In this document: positions 54,108 to 61,600 of the stretch, piece by piece
Position numbering within the stretch: position 1 is the stretch's first letter
Layout of the letters: each line of letters begins with the position of its first letter
Assembly: GCA_035248685.1 (NCBI GenBank)
Contig: DATFHF010000050.1
Coordinates: 11,607 to 75,606, forward strand
Length of the DNA: 64,000 nt
Source of the DNA: Jatrophihabitans_A sp035248685
GTDB taxonomy: Bacteria > Actinomycetota > Actinomycetes > Mycobacteriales > Jatrophihabitantaceae
Direction: 5' to 3'
The notes under the pieces: generated by a model
What the model was told of the DNA's origin: nothing
The model's input: the letters and a program-made list of their open reading frames with translations, nothing else
Database searches by the model: none
Position numbers and translations under genes: made by a program

Positions 54108-54944
54108 GTGATCCGGCCGACGCACTATAGAGCGGTGTTCGCCTCGCTCGCGCCGGCCCGCCGCCGGCTGGTGCTGCTCGGCGCCGCCGTGCTGGCACTG
54201 GTGGTGGCCGTGACAACGGCGGTGATCGCCGGCCGGGCCGGTGCTGACCGATCGGCCGGCCGGCAGGTCAGCCAGCAGGTGGCCGGCCCGGTGCTGGTGC
54301 TACCCGGCTACGGCGGCTCGATCACCGGGATCAGCGTGCTGGCCCATCGGTTGCGGACGGCCGGCAAGGACGTGACGGTGGTGAACCTGCCCGACAATGC
54401 CCAGGGTGATCTGGCCGGGCAGGCGGAGGTGCTGGCGGCAGCGGCCAAGGCCGCGATCGGCCGCACCGGCGCGCCGTCGGTCGACGTGGTCGGCTACTCG
54501 GCCGGCGGTGTGGTCGCCCGGCTATGGGCCAAGCAGTACGGCGGTGCTCGGCTGGCGCGCCGGATCGTCACGCTGGGTTCGCCGCAGCACGGCACCGCGC
54601 TGGCCTCACTCGGCTCGTTGCTCGCGGGGGAGTGCCCGCCTGCCTGCCAGCAGCTGATACCGACCAGCCCCATCCTGAGCCGGCTCAACACCCGACCGGA
54701 GGTGCCGGCCGGCCCGGTGTTCGTCTCGTTGTGGACCAGCAAGGACGAGGTGGTGCTGCCACCGCAGTCGGCCGAGCTGGCCGGGGCGGTGAACATCGAA
54801 ATCCAGAGCGTCTGCCCGACCTCGACGGTGGATCATTCGCAGCTGCCGACCGATCCGCTGGTGGGCAGAATGGTGGCCGCCGAACTGGGTTCCGGGGCCG
54901 CTGTCCCGCTCGGAGCGGGCGACTGCGCGCGGCTTAGCTCGTGA
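54108..54944 (+). CDS. Secreted or membrane-anchored lipase/esterase (alpha/beta hydrolase)
   Basis: 278-residue protein with an N-terminal signal/anchor helix (about residues 20-43), then PVLVLPGYGGSITGISVLAHRLR and the nucleophile elbow GYSAGG, typical of actinobacterial triacylglycerol lipases of the LipA/EstA type. A conserved VTLGSPQHGTALA segment follows, and the catalytic His is in STVDHSQLP. Two cysteines in GECPPACQQ may form a disulfide, consistent with export. It starts at a GTG; its last 11 nt overlap the convergent ABC permease gene. Confidence 0.88.
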   Translation: MIRPTHYRAVFASLAPARRRLVLLGAAVLALVVAVTTAVIAGRAGADRSAGRQVSQQVAGPVLVLPGYGGSITGISVLAHRLRTAGKDVTVVNLPDNAQGDLAGQAEVLAAAAKAAIGRTGAPSVDVVGYSAGGVVARLWAKQYGGARLARRIVTLGSPQHGTALASLGSLLAGECPPACQQLIPTSPILSRLNTRPEVPAGPVFVSLWTSKDEVVLPPQSAELAGAVNIEIQSVCPTSTVDHSQLPTDPLVGRMVAAELGSGAAVPLGAGDCARLSS

Positions 54945-55749
54945 TGTCCTTGGTGGTGAAGTTGGCCCAGGCGGCACCGAGCGCGACCACGACGTAGACG
55001 GCTTGCAGGCCGACCCCGCGGACCAGGTTGTGCCACAGGATCGGATCCCGGAACAGGTCGATGAACGACAGCCAGTAGCGGGTCGGCAGGTACGGCTGCA
55101 ACGCCCGGGCGGCGTCCAGCGTCAGCAGCAGCGTCGAGCCGATCAGGACCGCCAGCGCACCCAGGCTGGCGCCCAGCGAGGAGTCGGTAACGGTGGACAG
55201 GAACAGCGCGATCGCGGCGACCCCGAGCATCGAGAACGCGACGTAGCAGATGGCCAGGACGGTACGAGCCGCGATCTGGCCGGGCGTCAGCGTGCTGCCG
55301 GAAACGCTGGTCACCGCCGCCGACAACGGCTGGTGGCCGAGCAGCAGCCGTCCCACCAGGAAACCGGTGCCGGCAACCACCACCACCGACACCCCGACGA
55401 AGGCGAACACCGCCGACAGTTTGGCGAACAGCAACCGGGTACGGCCGACCGGGCGGACCAGCAGGTAGCGCAGGGTGGCGGCCTGCGCCTCACCGGCGAT
55501 CGAATCCCCGGCGACCACCGCGACCGCGATCGGCAGGAACAGCGGCAGCACGATGGCCAGTGCTGCCACCGCGAACAGCGACCCGTTGGACAGCACCGCG
55601 GACAGGAAGGCCGGCCCTTGACCGGGTCGCGGTCCCAGGTGGGTGACGGCGAGCAGGATCGCCACCAGGGTCGGCAGCGCGTCCAGCAGGGCGATGGTCA
55701 GCCAGGTGCGTGGTCGGCGGAACAGCTTGAAGATCTCAATGCCGATCAT
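54934..55749 (-). CDS. ABC-2 type transporter permease
   Basis: 271-residue integral membrane protein with six helices, of the ABC-2 exporter family (GDSIAGEAQAATLRYLLVRPVGRTRLLFAKLSAVFAF is the family's conserved region). It pairs with the ATPase upstream. Its ATG overlaps the TGA of a 32-codon micro-ORF (ATGA) that starts on the ATPase stop, so translation of the two may be coupled through that ORF. Substrate unknown. Confidence 0.9.
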   Translation of the reverse strand: MIGIEIFKLFRRPRTWLTIALLDALPTLVAILLAVTHLGPRPGQGPAFLSAVLSNGSLFAVAALAIVLPLFLPIAVAVVAGDSIAGEAQAATLRYLLVRPVGRTRLLFAKLSAVFAFVGVSVVVVAGTGFLVGRLLLGHQPLSAAVTSVSGSTLTPGQIAARTVLAICYVAFSMLGVAAIALFLSTVTDSSLGASLGALAVLIGSTLLLTLDAARALQPYLPTRYWLSFIDLFRDPILWHNLVRGVGLQAVYVVVALGAAWANFTTKDITS

Positions 55750-55844
55750 TGATTTACCTGCTCTTCGCGCGAGCGCTCATCGCTGGGATTCGCTCCGCTC
55801 CTCATCGCCAGCGCTTGCGCGGAGGGGATCGGCTGCTCACTCAT
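55746..55844 (-). CDS. 32-codon bridging micro-ORF (SDERSREE element, copy 4)
   Basis: Reads MSEQPIPSAQALAMRSG, then ANPSDERSREEQVNQ. Its ATG (55844) overlaps the stop of the ABC ATPase gene as ATGA, and its TGA (55748-55746) overlaps the ATG of the permease as ATGA, so it spans the gap exactly. The core atgagcgctcgcgcgaag is at 55780-55763. The same octapeptide-like frame recurs in other copies. Whether the peptide matters or only the passage of ribosomes does is open. Confidence 0.55.
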   Translation of the reverse strand: MSEQPIPSAQALAMRSGANPSDERSREEQVNQ

Positions 55845-56764
55845 CGGATTTGCCGATCTACCCGGTCGGGGCTCGGACCGGTGAGCTCCAGCACGGATTC
55901 CTCCAGCGTTCGGCGCTGGATTCGCAACTCGGTGACCCGCACGCCCTGGCCGACCAGCAGGGCGTTCAACGCCGCCGGGTCATCACCGACCACCAGCAGT
56001 TGGTCGCCGTCCCGATGCGCCACCCGGCCGTCGAGCAGGCTGGCCGCCAGCGCCGGATCCGGTGTACGCAGCACGATCCGTCCGGTCGGCGCCTGTAACG
56101 CGGCAAGCTCGGACTGCACGATCAGGCGGCCCCGGTCCAGCACGCCGACCTTGCTGCACAGCTGTTCCACCTCGGCGAGCAGGTGGCTGGACAGGAAGAT
56201 CGTCGTCCCGGCGGCATGCAGCTTGAGCAACAGTTGGCGAATCTCGCCGATGCCCTGCGGATCCAGGCCGTTGGTCGGCTCGTCCAGGATCAGCAGTTCC
56301 GGCTCGCGTAGCAGCGCCGCCGCCAGGCCGAGCCGCTGCCGCATGCCGAGCGAGTACGCCTTCACCGGACGCCGACCGATGCCACCCAGGCCGACCTCGT
56401 CCAGTACCTCGGCCACCCGACCGGCCCGGCTGGAGCGAATACCGCGAACCCGGGCGTTGCCACTGGCATCCAGCAACATCAGGTTGGCCCGTCCGGACAG
56501 ATGACCGTAGGCGCCGGGACCCTCGACCAGCGAGCCGATCCGACCGAGCACCCGGGAGCCGGCCTTGGGCATCGGTTGGCCGAGCAGTTCGATCCGTCCG
56601 GACGTGGCGAGCACCAGGCCGAGCAGCATCCGCAGCGTGGTGGTCTTGCCGGAGCCGTTGGCGCCGAGGAAGCCGTAGATGTCGCCGGCCCGGACGTCGA
56701 GGTCGACGGCGTCGACGGCCACAAGTTGGCCGAACCGCTTGGTCAGCTCTCGGGTCCGGATCAT
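55841..56764 (-). CDS. ABC transporter ATP-binding protein
   Basis: 307-residue ATPase of the DrrA/CcmA-like exporter group: Walker A GANGSGKTTT, Q-loop region GLVLATSGRIELLG, signature YSLGMRQRLGLAAAL, Walker B LLILDEPTNGLDP and switch His in FLSSHLLAEVE, followed by a C-terminal accessory domain (about residues 225-307). With the permease and the RseB/LolA-like protein it forms a three-gene operon. Confidence 0.94.
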   Translation of the reverse strand: MIRTRELTKRFGQLVAVDAVDLDVRAGDIYGFLGANGSGKTTTLRMLLGLVLATSGRIELLGQPMPKAGSRVLGRIGSLVEGPGAYGHLSGRANLMLLDASGNARVRGIRSSRAGRVAEVLDEVGLGGIGRRPVKAYSLGMRQRLGLAAALLREPELLILDEPTNGLDPQGIGEIRQLLLKLHAAGTTIFLSSHLLAEVEQLCSKVGVLDRGRLIVQSELAALQAPTGRIVLRTPDPALAASLLDGRVAHRDGDQLLVVGDDPAALNALLVGQGVRVTELRIQRRTLEESVLELTGPSPDRVDRQIR

Positions 56765-56768
56765 CGGG

Positions 56769-57896
56769 CTACCTCGGGTGGACGAGCAGTTCGGCGGCGG
56801 CCGTGGCCAGGGTTTGTGCGTTGACGGTACCGATCAGCAGCCATGTACCGCCGGGAGAATTGGCCGGCGTGAGCACCAGGTTCAGCGGCCCCGAACCGAT
56901 GGTCAACTGCATCGAGTCGCCGTCCGGATCGGGCTGGCTGCCGGGGACGGCCTGGGTGCTGGCGGCTGGCGCCAGCTGGCTGTGCAGCGAATAGCCGATC
57001 CGCACCGGGAGCGGAATCGCGACGAACTCGGTGACGCCGCGGCCGTAGACGCCGACGCTGCCGACATTCGGAAGGCGGGCGTTGAGTGCGACACCGGCCA
57101 GACTGGCCGGCGGCGTGGGACCGCCCAATCGGTCAATGGTGGTGGCCAGATCCTGGTTGGTGCCACTGCGCAAATCGGCACCGTTCGGGATCCGGAAGGT
57201 GGTGAGTTCGTCCGGCGGCGCGCCCAGGTGCACGTCCAGGAAGGTCGAGTACATGGCCGAGCCGCCGCCGTCCTTGCCGACCGCACGTACCCGCAGCGGC
57301 AGTCCGGTGCCGGGGTCGGCCCAGACATCGATGTGGTCGATGGTGGAAATCCCCTGTGCCGGGACGATCCGTAGGCCGGCGGCCCGGCGGCCGGCGATCC
57401 GTGCCGTCGGCAGCCGGCTGGCTTCGGTGGCGGGGGCCTCGCTCAATAGCCGGCGGGCCAGTTGCGGCGGTAGCAGGTCGGCGTCGGTGGGCAGCCGGAT
57501 GGCCGGCGTGATGGGCTGCTCGGTGAAGGTGGCGGTGTTGGACTCGTAGTTCCAGCTCCAGGTGCCGAGATCTTCGGCGTGCAGGTCGGTTTCGCCGGCG
57601 AAGCCGATCGAATCCACCCGCCAGTCGCGATCCGAGCGCCACCAGACCCGCAGCTGGGTGTTACCGCCGAACAGGTCGCTGAGCGCGGAGAACTGGCTGG
57701 TGACCGGCAACGCCAGGCCGCCGGACGACTCGGCGTAGCCGCTGTAGCCGACCGGCTGGGAGTGCTGGATCCTGGCCAGCAGCGCCGCCGCCGACAGGTT
57801 GCTCCGACCGGCCGGCAGGGCCGATACCACCGACGGCAGCGCCACCAGCAGCGCGATGCCGGCCAGCACCACCAGCCACCGGCGAATCGGAGTCAT
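56769..57896 (-). CDS. Secreted LolA/RseB-like lipoprotein-carrier-fold protein
   Basis: 375-residue protein with an N-terminal signal/anchor (residues about 6-26, ending VSALPAG) and a beta-rich domain resembling MucB/RseB/LolA: YSGYAESSGGLALP, WRSDRDWRVDSIGFAGETDLHAEDLGTWSWNYESNTAT, ADPGTGLPLRVRAVG. Such proteins sense or carry lipids outside the membrane and in actinobacteria often lie with an ABC exporter, as here (ATPase gene 4 nt downstream). No lipobox cysteine is visible, so it is probably soluble or anchored. Confidence 0.82.
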   Translation of the reverse strand: MTPIRRWLVVLAGIALLVALPSVVSALPAGRSNLSAAALLARIQHSQPVGYSGYAESSGGLALPVTSQFSALSDLFGGNTQLRVWWRSDRDWRVDSIGFAGETDLHAEDLGTWSWNYESNTATFTEQPITPAIRLPTDADLLPPQLARRLLSEAPATEASRLPTARIAGRRAAGLRIVPAQGISTIDHIDVWADPGTGLPLRVRAVGKDGGGSAMYSTFLDVHLGAPPDELTTFRIPNGADLRSGTNQDLATTIDRLGGPTPPASLAGVALNARLPNVGSVGVYGRGVTEFVAIPLPVRIGYSLHSQLAPAASTQAVPGSQPDPDGDSMQLTIGSGPLNLVLTPANSPGGTWLLIGTVNAQTLATAAAELLVHPR

Positions 57897-57967
57897 TCCT
57901 CACCGTACGTCAGCCGGTACCGACCGGTTCAGTGCCGATCGGACGTCCCATCCGGCATAGTGCAGAC

Positions 57968-58396
57968 ATGGCGTACCCGATGACAGACGAACAGGTCCGC
58001 GACTTTCTCACGCATGGCTACCGGACCGGCAAACTGGCCACGGCACGGGCTGATGGCCGGCCACATGTCGCGCCGGTTTGGTTCGTCCTGGACGGCACCG
58101 ACCTGATTTTCATGACCGGCGCGGGCACCGTGAAGGGTAAGGCACTTCGGCGCGATCCCCGGGCGGCGATCTCGGTGGATCTCGAGGAGCCGCCGTATGC
58201 CTTTGTGCTGGTAGAAGGCACCGTCGAGTTGTCGGAGGACCTGACCGAGATGCTGCCCTGGTCGATCGCGATCGCCGAGCGGTACATGGGCGCCGAGCAG
58301 GCCGAACAGTTCGGCCGGCGCAATGCGGTCGAAGGCGAGATGCTGGTGCGGTTGCGTCCCAGCCGGGTCGTCGCCGTGGCCGACCTGGCCGACTGA
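57968..58396 (+). CDS. PPOX-class F420-dependent oxidoreductase
   Basis: 142-residue split-barrel flavoprotein of the pyridoxamine-5-phosphate-oxidase-like class. Seen are GYRTGKLATARADGRPHVAPVWFVLDG (first strands), KGKALRRDPRAAISVD (family motif) and the C-terminal RVVAVADLAD. Actinobacterial members mostly use F420. It stands alone, divergent from the LolA/RseB-like operon. ATG at 57968; the open frame begins 12 codons earlier. Confidence 0.87.
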   Translation: MAYPMTDEQVRDFLTHGYRTGKLATARADGRPHVAPVWFVLDGTDLIFMTGAGTVKGKALRRDPRAAISVDLEEPPYAFVLVEGTVELSEDLTEMLPWSIAIAERYMGAEQAEQFGRRNAVEGEMLVRLRPSRVVAVADLAD

Positions 58397-58429
58397 CACT
58401 CGCTGGTCCACCGTGCCGGCGAAGCGGAT

Positions 58430-58678
58430 TTACCGCAACGCCAGCCACCAGATCAGGAATACGATCGCGCCAATTACCGCCACTATCGCACCGATCTTCA
58501 GCTCTGGAATCGCCAGTCGCTCCGCGGACCGGTAACCGGCGTTCCGGGCGTCAGTGCCGCGCGATCGGCGGGCGGCGAGCGATGCTACGGCTGAGAGGAC
58601 GAGCACCAGTCCGATCGCCACGCAATACAGGCCTGCCAGTCCCAGCCCATGGACAGCATGGTGCTGAGCTATCGGCAT
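58430..58678 (-). CDS. Small two-helix membrane protein downstream of the RHS gene
   Basis: 82-residue protein with two hydrophobic helices (about residues 11-34 and 60-81) joined by a basic loop (AARRSRGTDARNAGYRSAER). It begins 21 nt after the RHS stop on the same strand, so it is probably co-transcribed. Immunity proteins of polymorphic toxins commonly sit in that position, and some are small membrane proteins. There is no direct evidence of immunity, and the ribosome site is weak. Confidence 0.6.
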   Translation of the reverse strand: MPIAQHHAVHGLGLAGLYCVAIGLVLVLSAVASLAARRSRGTDARNAGYRSAERLAIPELKIGAIVAVIGAIVFLIWWLALR

Positions 58679-58699
58679 CCGTAAGTCACCAACGTCTAC

Positions 58700-61600
58700 T
58701 CACCCACACGCACCGCCATCCGAAGGCAAGCCATCCAAGAATTCGCGTATGTCGTTCAGCAGAGTCAGACGGTTGTTGTCCTGATCCTCAACGTATTTGC
58801 CAATCTTGTAGTTTGCCGCGAACTCAGCCATGGCCAGATAACACTCGGAGGTGAAGCCGTCGCGGCATTGGTTGACGACGTTGATGCCTCCGACCACCTG
58901 GCCGGCTAGTGAAGCGATCCGCTCTGCCTGCGCCGCTGTCGCGGCGGCTTCAGTCGGTACGGTCACCTCGGCCAGCGCCGCTGTGGTTTCGGTGACCGCC
59001 ACTTCGGTGGTTTCAGTCGCGACGACGGCTGTGGTCTCTTCCACCGCAATGACCGGGATCGTTACCTCCGGTAGCGCTAGGGTCGCTGCCACCACCGCGG
59101 CTCCGCCGAGCACTGTTCCTACCACGCAGAAGAAGCCGCATAACCCGAGCGGATCATTGCCGTTGAGTGGGCTGTCGGCGGCATAACCGTAGGCAGAACC
59201 GGTGAGTGCGACCAGCGGATCGCGGCTGACGAACTGCGCGGTAACTGGGTCGTAGTAGCGAGCGCGCAGGTAGTACAGGCCGCTTTCGCTGTCCTGATAC
59301 TGCCCGTTCCAGCGCAGTGCGGTATCCACCGTCCCGGTCTGGGCCTTGAGGTTGCCATACGGGTCATAGGTGTAGCTGGCCACCACGGCGCCCGTGCTGT
59401 TGGTAAGCAGCCGGGTGGATCCATAGCTGTCCTGGTGGAAGTACTGTGTGCCGCTGCTGGTGATCTGCTCGATCGGAGCGCCGCCGGGCCCATAGACGTA
59501 GTACGTGGAGCCAGCGGCCAGCAGCAGTGGCACGCCTTCAGCCGCGTCCCACGCAAAGGCGGTAGCGGTGCCGGATACCGTCTTCGATACCCGTTGGCCA
59601 TCGCCGTTGTACTGGTAGCTGGCGGTGCTGCCATAGCTGGTGAGCCGGTTTGCCTGGTCGTAGCCGAGCGTGCTGGCGGCGCCGGTTGGCGGAGTGTTGC
59701 TGATGCGGTTGCCCTGGGCGTCATAGCCATAGTTGGTCTGGTTCGCCTTCAACGTCACCATCGCGCCCACCAGTTGGGTGGAGCTACCACTGTGGCTGGC
59801 CGTGCGGGCACCGGTTGCGGTCAGGCCGGTGAGGGCCTGGTCGGCGATACCCACATCCGTGGTGCCACCGGTCTTCTGTACCCGGTTGGTCATGCCGGTC
59901 GGTGCGGTCCAGGTACCGGCCACGCCGTCGGCGCCGGTGATCAGCAGCAGCCGGTCGTTGACTGCGGTCGGGGTGACCGAGGGCGCGGTGACCGAGGTGC
60001 CGGGCGCCGCCAAGCCGGATGCGGTGACGTCGATCGGCGTGCTCGGATGCACGCTGCGGTAGGTGGTGAGCGCGACGCTCTTGGCGAACTTGGCCGAGAA
60101 GGTCACGGTGACCGAGGTCTCGCCGCTGGCCACGGTGTGGTCGTAGACGAGCACCTTGGCCGAGCTGTTAGCGGTGCCTGAGGTGAAGCTGCCCACGCTG
60201 TTCCAGCCGGTCGGCAGGGTAGCGCTCTTGTTGTTGTCCAGCGTGATCGCGGAGATCACCGTGTCGCCGGCCGCGGTGCCGGTGGGCAGGGTCAGCGTCA
60301 ATGTCTTGTTGGTGGCGTCGCCCGCGCTGGCTGCTCCGATGTAGGAGATGGCCGGGCTGGTGGTGCTGGCCAGCAACTCGTCGGCCGGGTCGAAGATCTG
60401 GCTGACGCTGGTGGGACGAGTGGTCGGGTTGTCGCCGGCGTCGTAGCCGTAGGCGGTGGATTGGTCGACGGTGGTGAGCCGGTCGACCGGGTCGTAGCCG
60501 TAACTGTGGCTGTCGCTGGGCACGCCCGTCGAGGCGACCGAGGTAAGTAGGTCGGCGCCGTCCAGGCCATAGCCGAAGCTCGCGAACGGCGAACTCGGGT
60601 TGGCGGTCGGCGCGTCGCTGATGCCGGTATGCCGGTCGGCATTGTCGAAGCTGCCGTTGGCGGTGGTGCCGTTCGGGTAGATCTCGGCGGTCAGGTTGGA
60701 ATTGGCGTCGTAGTTGAAGGTGGTGGTCTGGCTGTTCCAGTCGGTGACGGTGTGCAGCCGGTTCGCCGCGTCGAAGCCCCGGTTGACGGTGCCGGCCCCG
60801 GACGGGTAGCCGACCGAGGTGAGCCGGCCGCCGATGTCATAGCCGTAGCTGACCGAGTGCCCGGCGCCGTCAGTGGTGCCGGTCAGCCGGTGCAGCGAGT
60901 CGTAGATCCAGCTGGAAGTACCGGTGCCGTCGGTCATCGAGGTCCGCTGCCCGTCGGCGTCGTAGCCGAAGGTTACGTTGGCCGGGACGCCGGTGGAGTA
61001 TTGGACGCTCACCAACTCGCCGGCCGCGTCGTAGCCGTTGGTGGTAATCCGGCCACTTGGATCGGTCTTCTTGATCAGCTGGCCGGCCAGGTCGTAGCTG
61101 TAGGAGGTGGTCCGGTTCAGCGGGTCGGTCACCGACGTCTGGTCACCGCGCGAGTCGTACTGGTAGCTGGTGGCCTGGTTGTTCCCGTCGTACTGGTCGT
61201 GCACCGAACCGTCCGGCCAATAGTCGGTGCGCAGCGTGCTGCCGTCCGGCCGATGCACCGAGGTTTGCTCGCCGGCCGCGTCGTAGCTGTAGCTGGTGAG
61301 GTGGTTGTCCCCGTCGGTGGACGAATCCAGATTGCCGTCGGCGTCGTAGTGCCACACGGTCTGATGTTGGGTGGGATTTGCCGAGTTCCACAGCGGATCC
61401 CGGGTGGTGGTCAGTCGACCGTAGGCATCGTAGGCATACGTTGTGGTGTACGCGGCGGGGTTGCCGCCGGCCACGTTCCCCTTCGGCGACACCATCGAAG
61501 TGCGCAGCCCACGGCCGGTGTTGTACCCGTAGGTGGTCTTGTCGCCGGCGGCATCGGTGGTCGAGATCAGGTCCCCATAGCTGTCATAGGTATTGACCAT

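Noticed and set aside
58582..58854. A 90-codon plus-strand frame opposite the RHS tip
   Set aside because: It overlaps the RHS end and the small membrane gene, has no ribosome site, and reads as a Cys/Arg/Pro-rich shadow.
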